The translations under genes were made by a program, and so were the position numbers. Below the pieces are notes generated by a model. The model was not told the origin of the DNA and searched no databases. It saw nothing but the letters and a program-made list of their open reading frames with translations. This document shows, piece by piece, positions 1-8,775 of a DNA stretch of 64,000 nt. How positions within the stretch are numbered: position 1 is the stretch's first letter; the number at the start of each line of letters is the position of its first letter. The DNA is from Gammaproteobacteria bacterium (GTDB taxonomy: Bacteria; Pseudomonadota; Gammaproteobacteria; Steroidobacterales; Woeseiaceae). The stretch is taken from contig JAOTWB010000002.1 in the NCBI GenBank assembly GCA_029863125.1, forward strand, positions 62,001 to 126,000. Direction: 5' to 3'.

Positions 1-240
1 GCGCGGGAGACGGATGCGTTGATTCGCGGCGGCGTGCATCGTGTGCATATGGCGAACCTGAAAACCGGCGATCATGAACTGATCGCGGTTTTCACAGGGA
101 AAGGCCCTCACGTTCGCGACTATCGTCGCGGCGCAACCCTGAACTTTGAAAAAGGTATCGGTGCCAAATATCTCGAACTGGAAATCACCGACCGCGTCAA
201 GAAGCAGCAGCCGGAATTTGTCATCAAGGAATGGGAGTGA
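1..240 (+). CDS. Partial C-terminus of an unrecognised protein, first gene of the Exb/TPR operon
   Basis: The reading frame is open from the first base, so the gene starts outside the window and only about 79 C-terminal residues are visible. The fragment has alternating hydrophobic and charged residues suggestive of beta strands and ends in a basic/acidic tail (KKQQPEFVIKEWE). No catalytic motif or membrane segment is visible. It lies 3 bp upstream of a TPR gene whose ribosome-binding site (GGGAG) is inside this gene's last codons, so the two are probably cotranscribed. I do not recognise the family. A periplasmic partner of the downstream ExbB/ExbD motor is only an inference from position. 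Confidence 0.6.
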   Translation, partial: ARETDALIRGGVHRVHMANLKTGDHELIAVFTGKGPHVRDYRRGATLNFEKGIGAKYLELEITDRVKKQQPEFVIKEWE

Positions 241-243
241 TCT

Positions 244-2118
244 TTGCCTTCAGGTCGCTTACTACTTAGGTGCCTATATCTCCTGCTGGCGCTGCAAGCG
301 GCGACGCAGGCCGTTCAGGCAGCCGCCGACGGTCGTGACCCGATCGTGGTAAAGGACCCGCATTATGGCGAGGTCCTTTTCTACTTCTACCAGGAAGACT
401 ATTTCCCCGCGATCGTTCGCCTGCTCGCGGCGAGGGAAAATCAGCAGCTCGATGATCATGCCAATGAAGCCGAGCTGCTGCTCGGTGGCATGTATCTTTC
501 CTACGGCCATCACCTCGAGGCGGCCGATATTTTCGAGCGCCTGCTGGCCGACAACGTTGCCCCGGAAATTCGCGATCGAACCTGGTTCTTCCTGGCAAAA
601 ATTTGGTACCAGCGCGGGTACATCGACAAGTCTCGAGAAGCGCTAAGCTACATCGAACGGGAGCTTCCGGAGAATCTACAGCGCGAAGCACTGATGCTCG
701 AGGCACAGATTCTGATCGCGGCCGGCGACTACGATGCCGCGATCGCCAGGTTACAGAACTGGAAAGGCAGAACCGAGTGGGCAAGCTATGCCAAGTTCAA
801 TCTCGGCGTGGCACTGGTCCGCCAGGGTCGCGTTGACGAAGCAGCACGACTGCTGGATGACCTCGGTAACCTGGACCCTTACAACGACGAACTTACGTCG
901 CTGCGTGACAAAGCGAACCTCGCGTTGGGTTATGCACTGCTGCAGGACGGTCAGGCACGAGCCGCGAAAGCACCGTTGCAGCGTGTTCGACTCGAAGGTC
1001 CTTTTTCCAACAAGGCGCTGCTGGGCGTTGGCTGGGCCGACGCTGAAATGGACGACTATCAGCGCGCCCTGGTGCCGTGGATGGAGCTGCGTAGCCGCAA
1101 CCTGCTCGATTCAGCGGTGCAGGAATCCATGCTGGCGATACCCTATGCCATGGCAAAACTCGAATCCATCAGCCAGGCCGCGGACCATTATCTGAATGCG
1201 ATAGAAGCGTTTTATGAAGAGATGAATCGCCTGGACCGGACGATTCAGCACATCGAGTCGGGCCTGTTCTTCGACAATTTCGTCAACGACGATCCGCTCG
1301 ACAGCGCCGGCTGGTATTGGCACCTCGAGGAATTGCCCGAGGGCCTGGAGGCCAGGTACCTGTTTCACCTGCTGGCGACACACGAGTTCCAGGAGGGCCT
1401 CAAGAACTATAGGGACCTGAGCTATCTGCATCGAAATCTCGATGAGTGGCAGATGAATGTCGCTGTATACGGCAACATGCTCGAGACCCGCAAGGAGGCC
1501 TATGCGATTCGTCTGCCGCGTGTTCAGGATGCTCTGGCGCGCGCAGATCTCGACGACATGGTGAGCCGCAAGCTCGAATTCGATTCGACGTTGAACAACA
1601 TCGAAGAGAGCCGCGACTGGCTGGCGCTGGCGAGCCGATCCGAATTCGACATGTGGGGCGAGATTACGAGTCTCGAACGCACGCCGGTATTGACCGCCGA
1701 TATTCCGGAAGCTGACGAAGTAGGCGATAAGATCAGCCTGTTGAAAGGCGTGCTGCAGTGGAACCTCGAACGCGACTTCGGCGACCGTCTTTGGCGTATT
1801 CGCCGCAACGTTCACCAGACTGGTGAAGCGCTCGTGGCGACGCAGCGTTCCCGACGTCAAATTGACCAGACGATGCGGCTCGAACCACTGAGGTTCGATG
1901 AGCTCAGCAACCGCGTCTATAGTCTGGCGCCGCGAATTGAAGGCACAAAAATGCGAGTGGAAGACGCACTCTCGAAGCAGCGTGCATTCCTGCAATCCAT
2001 CGCGGTCGGCGAGCTTCAGGCGCAAAAACAGAGGCTCGACATTTACACCGTGCAGGCGCGCTTCGCCCTGGCCGCTATCTACGACATTGCGGCGACGGTC
2101 GGGGATGCGTCGCAATGA
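244..2118 (+). CDS. Exported TPR-repeat protein of the Exb/AgmX operon
   Basis: A 624-residue protein with a TTG start at 244, chosen because GGGAG lies about 7 nt upstream and the frame then encodes a clear signal peptide (LLLRCLYLLLALQAATQAVQA). The mature part is alpha-helical, with TPR-like repeats (for example EAELLLGGMYLSYGHHLEAA and SYAKFNLGVALVRQGRVDEA). The C-terminal third is charged and coiled-coil-like. TPR proteins are binding scaffolds, and no enzyme motif is visible. It overlaps the next TPR gene by an ATGA junction, so translation is likely coupled. It probably acts in the periplasm as an adaptor for the downstream channel; that role is inferred from operon context. Confidence 0.85.
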   Translation: MPSGRLLLRCLYLLLALQAATQAVQAAADGRDPIVVKDPHYGEVLFYFYQEDYFPAIVRLLAARENQQLDDHANEAELLLGGMYLSYGHHLEAADIFERLLADNVAPEIRDRTWFFLAKIWYQRGYIDKSREALSYIERELPENLQREALMLEAQILIAAGDYDAAIARLQNWKGRTEWASYAKFNLGVALVRQGRVDEAARLLDDLGNLDPYNDELTSLRDKANLALGYALLQDGQARAAKAPLQRVRLEGPFSNKALLGVGWADAEMDDYQRALVPWMELRSRNLLDSAVQESMLAIPYAMAKLESISQAADHYLNAIEAFYEEMNRLDRTIQHIESGLFFDNFVNDDPLDSAGWYWHLEELPEGLEARYLFHLLATHEFQEGLKNYRDLSYLHRNLDEWQMNVAVYGNMLETRKEAYAIRLPRVQDALARADLDDMVSRKLEFDSTLNNIEESRDWLALASRSEFDMWGEITSLERTPVLTADIPEADEVGDKISLLKGVLQWNLERDFGDRLWRIRRNVHQTGEALVATQRSRRQIDQTMRLEPLRFDELSNRVYSLAPRIEGTKMRVEDALSKQRAFLQSIAVGELQAQKQRLDIYTVQARFALAAIYDIAATVGDASQ

Positions 2119-4931
2119 AGATACATCATCATGTTGTGCTCATACTGCTCGCGTTGGCGCTCATGGCGCCGTCCGCCAATGCGGGCGTGAAGAAAAAAGA
2201 CACCATAAAAAGCCTCGAGACAAAGACCGTAAAAGTCCGCCCCGGCAAGATCATCCTCGATAGCTCCGATCTCGCGCGCGACAATTATCGGGTGTTTCTC
2301 GATCTCGTTTCGGATGATCCGGAGCTTCGTGCCGAGGCCATGCGTCGTCTTGGCGACCTCGAACTCGAGGCGACCGAGGCCGACCAGCTGGCAGACAACA
2401 TCGAATCCCTGGATTCAATGAGCTACGACAATGCTGTAGGGCTTTATCAACAGCTGCTCGAGGCCTATCCCGACTACCGCCGCAACGACACCGTTCTGTA
2501 CCAGTTGGCTCGCGCTTACGAAATTGGCGGGCGCACAGACGAGGCACTGGATGTACTGAATGAACTGGTCAGGGATTTCCCGGATACTGCGCTTATCGAC
2601 GAAGTGCAGTTCCGTCGCGGTGAGATGCTCTTTCTTGGCAAGCAGTACAACGATGCGGAGGCGGCCTATCAGCAGGTCAGAAAACACGGCGAAGACTCGC
2701 GTTTCTTCGAGCAATCCCTATACAAACTCGGCTGGTCCCAGTTCAAGTTGGCGTGGCACGAGGACAGCCTTGAGCCGTTTTTTGAATTGCTGGATCGCAA
2801 GATCAAAGACGTCGATATTGGCGAAGGTGAGGAGCGTCTCGGAAGTTTGACGCGCGCCGAACGCGAGCTGGTGGAAGATACTTTCCGCGTCCTGAGCATC
2901 AGCTTTTCTTACATGGAAGGCGCTGACAGCATCGACGCATTTCTTCGTGCACGCCAGAATCCTGCATACAGCCACGTAATCTACAGTAACCTGGGCGACC
3001 TGTACCTGGAGAAAGAACGCTATGTCGATGCGGCGGAAACTTATGAAGCGTTCGTCGAGCAGGACCCCTATCACCCGAAGGCGCCCATACTGCAGGTCGA
3101 AGTAATCGAAGCGTACAAGCAGGGCGGATTTCCGAGTCTGGTGCTTGAAGGCAAGAAGGGTTTTGTCGAGCGTTACGGCATGGACGGTGAGTTCTGGGTT
3201 CGCAATCCGCCTGAAGAGAATGAGGCGGTTGCGGCGTATCTGAAGAGCAACCTCAATGATCTTGCGCAGTATTATCATGCCGAGGCGCAGCGTGACGGCA
3301 AAAAAAGCGACTACCAGGAGGCCGCCAACTGGTACCGCAAATACCTGGCATATTTCCCCGGTGAACCGGACAGCGCCAACACCAATTTCCTGCTTGCTGA
3401 AATTCTGTTTGAGAGCGAAGATTTCGCGGCGGCGACAGCCGAGTACGAGCGCACCGCATACGGCTACATTGATCATGCGAAATCAGCCGAAGCCGGGTAT
3501 GCAGCGATTCTCTCTTATCGGGAGCACGAAAAATCGCTGGTTGGCACGGCCAAAGACGCGTGGCACAAGAAGTATCTCGACAGCGGTCTGAAATTTGCCG
3601 ACACCTATCCTCAACACCCCGAATCAGGCGCCGTATTAACGACCGTTGCTGAAGATCTGTTTGCGCAGGATCAGTTTGACCTCGCAATTGCCGTAGGCCA
3701 GGCGGTGGTGGCGAAGCAGCCGCCGGTCGAGCCCGCGCTTGCGCGCACAGCCTGGACGGTCATTGCCCACTCGCAGTTTGATCTTCAGAATTTCACAGAG
3801 GCTGAAGCGGCGTACTACAGTTTGCAGAGCTTCACGCCGGCCGATGATGCAGCTGTCGGGCAAGAGATCAAAGATCGTATCGCCTCGTCGATCTACAAGC
3901 AAGGCGAAAAAGCACGTGATGCTGGTGATCTCGAGACGGCCGTCACGCACTTTACCCGGCTCGGACATGTGGTTCCGGATTCGGCTATTCGCGCCACAGC
4001 TGAATACGACGCGGCGGCGGCCCTGATCAATTTGCAGGCCTGGGATCGTGCGTCCGGCGTGCTCGAAAAATTCCGCAGCGATTATCCGGACAGCGAATAT
4101 GCTGACGATGTTGCGCAGAAACTGGCCGTCACTTATCTCGAGTCGGGCCAGTCGGACCAGGCTGCCGCCGAATTTGAGCGTATTTCCCGTGCTGATTCGA
4201 GCGGCGATGACGTCCGGCGCGAGGCGCTCTGGAAAGCGTCCGACCTTTACAAGCAGTCCGGCACGATTTCCAGCGAGCAGAGAGTACTCAACGACATCGT
4301 TCTTCGGTATCCGAATCCGCTCGCAGAGTCAGTCGAGGCCCGCTATCGCCTGCTCGAAATAGCGCGGCAGACGGGCAACGAACAGGAACGCCTGGCAAGG
4401 CTAAATGAACTCGTCCAGGTTGACGCGACGGCCGGCGCGCAGCGAACCGACCGCACCCGCTTCCTGGCGGCAACCGCCTCCCTGGAGCTGGCAGGCCCGG
4501 TGCGCGAGCGTTTCGCGGTCGTCAAACTGACGCAGCCGCTCGCCAGTAGTCTCAAGCTCAAGAAATCACTCATGGAAGAGGTTATTGCCGCTTACACCGG
4601 CGCCGCCGACTACGGAATTGCAGAAGTAACCACGGCGGCGACGTTTCGCCTCGGCGAAGTGTATGAGCAATTCAGTTCCGCTCTGCTGGAGTCTGACAGG
4701 CCGGGCGACCTCGACGCCGACGCGCTCGAGCAATACGAATTACTCCTTGAAGAGCAGGCCTTTCCGTTCGAGGAAAAAGCGATCGACCTGTACAAGGCGA
4801 ATGCTGACAGGGCTTCGGACGGTGTTTACGACGAATGGGTGCAGAGGAGTTTCGAACGACTGGCCGGCCTGATGCCGGCGCGATACGCCAAACAGGAGCG
4901 CAGCGAAGATGTTGTCACGGCACTTTATTGA
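2115..4931 (+). CDS. Large exported TPR-repeat protein
   Basis: A 938-residue protein whose ATG overlaps the previous stop (ATGA). A signal peptide is plain (HHHVVLILLALALMAPSANA). The mature protein is almost entirely TPR-type helical hairpins, for example VLYQLARAYEIGGRTDEALD near residues 130-150 and SNLGDLYLEKERYVDAAETY near 295-315. Similar large periplasmic TPR proteins sit in operons with ExbB/ExbD/AgmX genes. Family knowledge supports a scaffold role, probably holding other envelope proteins. The substrate or partner cannot be read from the sequence. Its end overlaps the following lipoprotein gene by 23 bp. Confidence 0.85.
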   Translation: MKIHHHVVLILLALALMAPSANAGVKKKDTIKSLETKTVKVRPGKIILDSSDLARDNYRVFLDLVSDDPELRAEAMRRLGDLELEATEADQLADNIESLDSMSYDNAVGLYQQLLEAYPDYRRNDTVLYQLARAYEIGGRTDEALDVLNELVRDFPDTALIDEVQFRRGEMLFLGKQYNDAEAAYQQVRKHGEDSRFFEQSLYKLGWSQFKLAWHEDSLEPFFELLDRKIKDVDIGEGEERLGSLTRAERELVEDTFRVLSISFSYMEGADSIDAFLRARQNPAYSHVIYSNLGDLYLEKERYVDAAETYEAFVEQDPYHPKAPILQVEVIEAYKQGGFPSLVLEGKKGFVERYGMDGEFWVRNPPEENEAVAAYLKSNLNDLAQYYHAEAQRDGKKSDYQEAANWYRKYLAYFPGEPDSANTNFLLAEILFESEDFAAATAEYERTAYGYIDHAKSAEAGYAAILSYREHEKSLVGTAKDAWHKKYLDSGLKFADTYPQHPESGAVLTTVAEDLFAQDQFDLAIAVGQAVVAKQPPVEPALARTAWTVIAHSQFDLQNFTEAEAAYYSLQSFTPADDAAVGQEIKDRIASSIYKQGEKARDAGDLETAVTHFTRLGHVVPDSAIRATAEYDAAAALINLQAWDRASGVLEKFRSDYPDSEYADDVAQKLAVTYLESGQSDQAAAEFERISRADSSGDDVRREALWKASDLYKQSGTISSEQRVLNDIVLRYPNPLAESVEARYRLLEIARQTGNEQERLARLNELVQVDATAGAQRTDRTRFLAATASLELAGPVRERFAVVKLTQPLASSLKLKKSLMEEVIAAYTGAADYGIAEVTTAATFRLGEVYEQFSSALLESDRPGDLDADALEQYELLLEEQAFPFEEKAIDLYKANADRASDGVYDEWVQRSFERLAGLMPARYAKQERSEDVVTALY

Positions 4932-5571
4932 TTCCTCGCGGGTGCCGATCGTCGCATTGGCGCTGCTGGTGCTTGCAGGCTGTGCGAGCGGTGGTTCGGC
5001 GCAAGCCCCGCAATCGAGGTCGCTGCCCGGGCAGGGCGGCGCTGCGGACGGCCCTGATGCGGAACTGGCCGTCCCACCACAGGTCCGGACACTCTACGAA
5101 CAGGCCGTTTCGGCCATGGCGGCCGGCGACTACGTCGACGCCGAGTTACGATTCAAGGAGTTCCTGCTGCAGTTTCCGGATTACCCGGGTGCCCACGTCA
5201 ACCTGGCTATCATCCATGCCAATAACGCGAATAACGCGGCCGCAAGGTCTGCGCTGGACGCTGCTTTGGCGATAAACCCCGATCATTCGGCCGCTTTGAA
5301 CCAGCTGGGTATGCTGCTTCGCAGAAACGGCAATTTTCTCGAGGCAGAAGCCGCTTATTTGAAGGCCGTCACAGTCAAGCCCGACTACGCCTTGGCACAC
5401 TACAACCTCGGCATTTTGAATGAGCTTTACCTGCAGCGCCTGGATGTGGCGCTGCAGCATTTCGAGACTTACCAGGCCCTTGTCGGTGAAGACAAGCAGG
5501 TTGAAAAGTGGATTGCGGATCTGAGACGCCGCGTGGCGGCGAACCAGCGAACGGCAAACGTGGCGGATTGA
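4909..5571 (+). CDS. TPR-repeat lipoprotein
   Basis: A 220-residue protein with an N-terminal lipoprotein signal: hydrophobic stretch, then the lipobox LAGC with Cys at about residue 25. After a short Ser/Gly/Pro-rich linker come about three TPR units (AMAAGDYVDAELRFKEFLLQ, AHVNLAIIHANNANNAAARS, NQLGMLLRRNGNFLEAEAAY). Its start lies inside the 3' end of the upstream TPR gene and its stop overlaps the next ATG (TGATG), so it is translationally coupled on both sides. It is probably outer-membrane anchored (residue +2 is Ala, not Asp). A role as outer-membrane tether of the Exb-type complex is inference. Confidence 0.85.
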   Translation: MLSRHFIDSSRVPIVALALLVLAGCASGGSAQAPQSRSLPGQGGAADGPDAELAVPPQVRTLYEQAVSAMAAGDYVDAELRFKEFLLQFPDYPGAHVNLAIIHANNANNAAARSALDAALAINPDHSAALNQLGMLLRRNGNFLEAEAAYLKAVTVKPDYALAHYNLGILNELYLQRLDVALQHFETYQALVGEDKQVEKWIADLRRRVAANQRTANVAD

Positions 5572-5987
5572 TGGACACGGAAACTGGCAAAACCAGGGTA
5601 TTCGGCACCGGATTCATGCTCGCCGTGCTTTTCACAGCGTTCGCCGCTTTCGCTCAGGAGCCGGTGGACCAGGACGACGAGTTGTTGCCGGCGGTGGACA
5701 CCTCGTCGGTGGAAATGGAGGCGGCTCGCGAGACGGAGGACATCACGCGAAGTACGACGGGAAGCCGGGTGATGGACTCGATCGAGCTCGGACGTACCGA
5801 AATCACTGGTAACCAGGAATTACCGAAGGTGCTGTACATCGTTCCGTGGAAGAAATCAGATCCCGGAGATTTGATGGGCAGGCCGGTCAATACATTGCTC
5901 GATGAGGTCCTTGCACCGATCGACAGGGAAGAGTTTGTTCGGCAGGTCGATTACTACGGCGATCTGTACGGCGATGAAGAAGAGTAG
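5571..5987 (+). CDS. Small exported protein of unknown function
   Basis: A 138-residue protein. The ATG at 5571 overlaps the preceding TGA, which is why it is preferred over the in-frame upstream start at 5508. A signal peptide is visible (TRVFGTGFMLAVLFTAFAAFA, cleaved before QEPVDQ). The mature protein is acidic, with a short conserved-looking block LPKVLYIVPWKKSDPGDLMG and an acidic C-terminus (DLYGDEEE). I do not recognise a family. It sits between the TPR lipoprotein and the ExbB-like channel, so it is likely a periplasmic accessory of that complex. Confidence 0.75.
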   Translation: MDTETGKTRVFGTGFMLAVLFTAFAAFAQEPVDQDDELLPAVDTSSVEMEAARETEDITRSTTGSRVMDSIELGRTEITGNQELPKVLYIVPWKKSDPGDLMGRPVNTLLDEVLAPIDREEFVRQVDYYGDLYGDEEE

Positions 5988-6062
5988 GAGCGGCTCCAAG
6001 CCGCGATTTTTGTGAAATTGCGGCCCTGGCCGCCAAAATTCTGTTTTAAGAGGAGCAGACAA

Positions 6063-6704
6063 ATGAGCACTATCGTGCGGTTTTTTCAGGATGGCGGTCC
6101 ATTCATGTACCCGATCCTGTTTGTATTTGCATTCGGCGCTGCGATTGCGATCGAGCGCTGGATGTACCTGACCATGTCGGGCGCCAGCAATCGTGCTTTG
6201 TGGAAGAAGATCGTGCCTTTTCTCAAGGCCGGCAACTTCCAGGAAGCAGCTGCGCTTACTTCGAAATCGAAGGCCGCCATCGGCTCGATTCTTACCTACG
6301 GCTTATACCGCGTTAAGTCGGCGCGCCGTCGTGACGATATCGAAAAGGCGATGGAAGAAAGCCTGATGGAAGTCTTGCCCAGGCTGGAAAAGCGCACGCA
6401 CTACATTGCGACGCTGGCTAACGTGGCGACGCTTCTCGGTCTCCTGGGAACGATTATCGGCCTGATCAATGCCTTTACCGCCGTATCGAATGCAAATCCG
6501 GCAGACAAGGCAGACATGCTCTCGGCCAGTATCTCGGTTGCGATGAATACGACGGCGTTCGGCCTGATGGCCGCCATTCCTTTGCTGCTCGTGCACGCGC
6601 TACTGCAGACGAAGACAAACGGTCTCGTCGATAGCCTCGAGATGGCGAGCGTCAAGTTCCTCAATGCCGTGACCGAACGTCAACTGAAGACAACCGGAGC
6701 GTAG
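6063..6704 (+). CDS. MotA/TolQ/ExbB proton-channel family protein
   Basis: A 213-residue inner-membrane protein. The ATG at 6063 is preferred because AGGAG lies about 7 nt upstream. There are three membrane segments, near residues 13-32, 120-145 (THYIATLANVATLLGLLGTI) and 160-185 (SISVAMNTTAFGLMAAIPLL), with a cytoplasmic loop between the first two. This is the standard ExbB/TolQ topology and signature. ExbB forms the pentameric channel around an ExbD dimer and couples proton flow to work in the envelope. The gene is followed after 3 bp by two exbD-type genes and then an AgmX/TonB-type gene. The set resembles the AglR-AglQ-AglS motor arrangement more than a classic TonB operon. Confidence 0.93.
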   Translation: MSTIVRFFQDGGPFMYPILFVFAFGAAIAIERWMYLTMSGASNRALWKKIVPFLKAGNFQEAAALTSKSKAAIGSILTYGLYRVKSARRRDDIEKAMEESLMEVLPRLEKRTHYIATLANVATLLGLLGTIIGLINAFTAVSNANPADKADMLSASISVAMNTTAFGLMAAIPLLLVHALLQTKTNGLVDSLEMASVKFLNAVTERQLKTTGA

Positions 6705-6707
6705 GGC

Positions 6708-7223
6708 ATGATCCGCAGCCGCAGAAGAGGCGGCCGTCATCATCGGAATGATACGGCTGAACTCAACATCACGGCATTCATGAATCTGATGGTGATTCTG
6801 GTTCCGTTCCTGCTGATAACCGCGGTGTTCTCGCGATTGGCGATTCTCGAATTGAATCTGCCAGGCTCCTCTAACGAGCCCGTGGACCCGCAGGAACAGG
6901 TCTTTCAACTGGAAGTCATCGTACGCAAGGACAAAATCGAAGTTGGCGATCGTAACCAGGGTTTGCTCGGTGTCTATCCGAACAGCAGCGACGGTTACGA
7001 CTACGACGCGCTGAGAACCAAGCTGTCAGAGCTCAAGAAGAGGTACCCAAAGAAATCGGATGCATCGATCCTGCTCGAGCAGGATATTGCCTATGACACG
7101 CTGGTGCAGGTAATGGACGCGGTGCGAGTGGCGGAGGCGATCGAGGATCAGGCAGTCGTTCGCTCCGATCTTTTCCCCGACATATCGATCGGTGATGCGC
7201 CGGTCATGACCGGGGGTGGATAG
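6708..7223 (+). CDS. ExbD/TolR-family protein lacking the membrane Asp
   Basis: A 171-residue protein with a basic cytoplasmic N-terminus, one membrane helix near residues 21-45 and a periplasmic domain. It aligns with ExbD at the conserved start of the helix: ELNITAFMNLMVILVPF corresponds to E. coli ExbD DINVTPFIDVMLVLL. The protonatable Asp (Asp25 in E. coli) is replaced by Asn26. The codon is AAT, unambiguous in the sequence. The next gene encodes a second ExbD that keeps the Asp. An ExbD heterodimer with only one protonatable side is therefore plausible (inference). It starts 3 bp after the exbB stop. Confidence 0.9.
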   Translation: MIRSRRRGGRHHRNDTAELNITAFMNLMVILVPFLLITAVFSRLAILELNLPGSSNEPVDPQEQVFQLEVIVRKDKIEVGDRNQGLLGVYPNSSDGYDYDALRTKLSELKKRYPKKSDASILLEQDIAYDTLVQVMDAVRVAEAIEDQAVVRSDLFPDISIGDAPVMTGGG

Positions 7224-7226
7224 GCA

Positions 7227-7754
7227 ATGGTCAAGTCAGCCCGCGCGAAACGCATGGAGAAGCACCACAAACGCCATAAAGGCGCCGGTGCCCTGAATCT
7301 CGTTTCGCTGATGGACATATTTACGATCCTGGTCTTTTTCCTGCTCGTCAACTCGTCAGACGTGCAAACGCTGCCGAACACCAAGGACCTGCAACTGCCG
7401 GAATCGATAGCCGAAGACAAGGCCAACGAGACGGTCGTCATCCTGATTGGGGAGTTCGACATCATCGTGCAGGGTACGCCGGTTGCAAGGGTCGCGGACG
7501 TCATGGCGACGAAAGGCAACAACATACCGGCACTGCGCGAGGCGCTCTTGTCGCAGAACGATCGAGTGCTTCGCCGCGCTACGAAAACAGATATTGCTGG
7601 TCGGGAAGTCACCATCATGGGCGACAAGGACATCCCTTACCGTTTGTTGAAGAAAGTAATGGCGACCTGCACACAATCGGATTACGGACGAATTTCGCTA
7701 GCGGTGCTGCAGAAGAGTTCAGACAAGCTGGACAACATTCAGGCGGCGCGCTAG
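7227..7754 (+). CDS. ExbD/TolR-family protein with conserved membrane Asp
   Basis: A 175-residue protein with a very basic N-terminus (KSARAKRMEKHHKRHK), one membrane helix near residues 24-45 (LNLVSLMDIFTILVFFLLVN) and a periplasmic domain. Asp30 occupies the position of the proton-carrying Asp of ExbD/TolR. It begins 3 bp after the first ExbD paralogue. The pair of unequal ExbD proteins after one ExbB recalls AglQ and AglS of the myxobacterial gliding/sporulation motors. By family, the two should form the rotor-like dimer inside the ExbB pentamer. The C-terminal domain (DKDIPYRLLKKVMATCTQSD) matches the usual ExbD periplasmic fold. Confidence 0.92.
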   Translation: MVKSARAKRMEKHHKRHKGAGALNLVSLMDIFTILVFFLLVNSSDVQTLPNTKDLQLPESIAEDKANETVVILIGEFDIIVQGTPVARVADVMATKGNNIPALREALLSQNDRVLRRATKTDIAGREVTIMGDKDIPYRLLKKVMATCTQSDYGRISLAVLQKSSDKLDNIQAAR

Positions 7755-7785
7755 GGCGCCAGGACGACGGACAGGAGTCGCGCAA

Positions 7786-8745
7786 TTGGATTTGCCGTTT
7801 TACAGAGAGTATGAGCTGCCGTGGACGACTGGTCGGAGTCAGGAGCGCAAGTTCCGGCGTCTGCTCGGCATCATATTCCTGATCTGTGCCGTACTTGGAG
7901 TGGTGTGGCCATTTATTCCTGTTCCCGAACCGGATCCCTACGATATCGAGGAGATCCCGCCGCGCATTGCTCAGCTGCTGCTCGAGGAGAAACCACTGCC
8001 GCCACCGCCACCGCCGCCGCAGGAGGAGGAACCGGAGCCCGAGCCGGAGCCCGACGAGGCCGAACCCGAAAAGGTTGTTGAGGCCGAACCGGAGCCCGAG
8101 CCCGAGCCCGAACCAGCACCGGAGCCCGATCGTGAGGAGGTTGCCCGTGAGCAGGCTCAGGCTGCATTGATGCCGTTCGCCGAGGATCTTGCGGACCTGG
8201 TCGACAGGGACCTCGTGGAACAGATTGCCGACGACCGTCCGCTGACAGCATCGGTGGGCGAGGCGGTGCGTAATGAACGCTCGATGATCACATCCAAGGC
8301 GGGCGCCGCGTCGCGCGGTATCAATACGGCAAGCATGAGTCGCAATACCGGCGGTTCCGGCATTGCGGGACGCTCAACGACCAAAGTCACGAGCCCCGTC
8401 GCCGGAATCGGCAGCGGCGGCGGCTCTGCTACGCGCTCAGGTTCGAGCGGTAAGGCTTCGCGCTCTCGCGAGGAAATCGAACTCGTTTTTGACAAGAACA
8501 AGGGAGCGATCTTTGCCTTGTACAATCGGGCGCTACGCATGGACCCGTCTCTTGAAGGGAAGCTTGTTCTAAGGCTGACGATCGCGCCCGACGGACAGGT
8601 CACGATGTGTGAGATCGTCTCCAGCGAGCTCGGCGACCCCGATCTCGAGCGCAAACTTGTGCAGCGCGTGAAGCTCTTCCGTTTCGAGGCCAAAGACGTC
8701 GAAGCAATTACGACCACGAAGCCAATCGATTTCTTCCCGGCGTAG
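7786..8745 (+). CDS. TonB-like energy-transducing protein with AgmX/PglI C-terminal domain
   Basis: A 319-residue protein. The TTG at 7786 is preferred for the CAGGAG about 8 nt upstream. The order of parts is: short cytoplasmic N-terminus; one membrane helix near residues 27-46 (LLGIIFLICAVLGVVWPFI); a long Pro/Glu-rich spacer near 65-120 (runs of EPEPEPEP encoded by a GAGCCC micro-repeat at about 8035-8125); a Ser/Gly-rich region; and a C-terminal domain from about residue 225 (NKGAIFALYNRALRMDPSLE, with a lone Cys in MCEIVSS). This C-terminal domain is the AgmX/PglI type known from myxobacterial gliding proteins and related TonB-like proteins. The spacer should span the periplasm. It probably carries force from the ExbB/ExbD motor to the TPR proteins. 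Confidence 0.88.
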   Translation: MDLPFYREYELPWTTGRSQERKFRRLLGIIFLICAVLGVVWPFIPVPEPDPYDIEEIPPRIAQLLLEEKPLPPPPPPPQEEEPEPEPEPDEAEPEKVVEAEPEPEPEPEPAPEPDREEVAREQAQAALMPFAEDLADLVDRDLVEQIADDRPLTASVGEAVRNERSMITSKAGAASRGINTASMSRNTGGSGIAGRSTTKVTSPVAGIGSGGGSATRSGSSGKASRSREEIELVFDKNKGAIFALYNRALRMDPSLEGKLVLRLTIAPDGQVTMCEIVSSELGDPDLERKLVQRVKLFRFEAKDVEAITTTKPIDFFPA

Positions 8746-8775
8746 ACGGCGCCAGGTCTGGAAACTTCCTAGCTC

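Noticed and set aside
1111-2115. A 334-codon open frame on the - strand
   Set aside because: It is antisense to the first TPR gene, which has a signal peptide, SD and repeats. The antisense product shows no family pattern.
8035-8125. Tandem DNA repeat (GAGCCC units)
   Set aside because: It encodes the Pro/Glu-rich periplasmic spacer of the TonB-like protein. The repetition is explained by low-complexity coding sequence.
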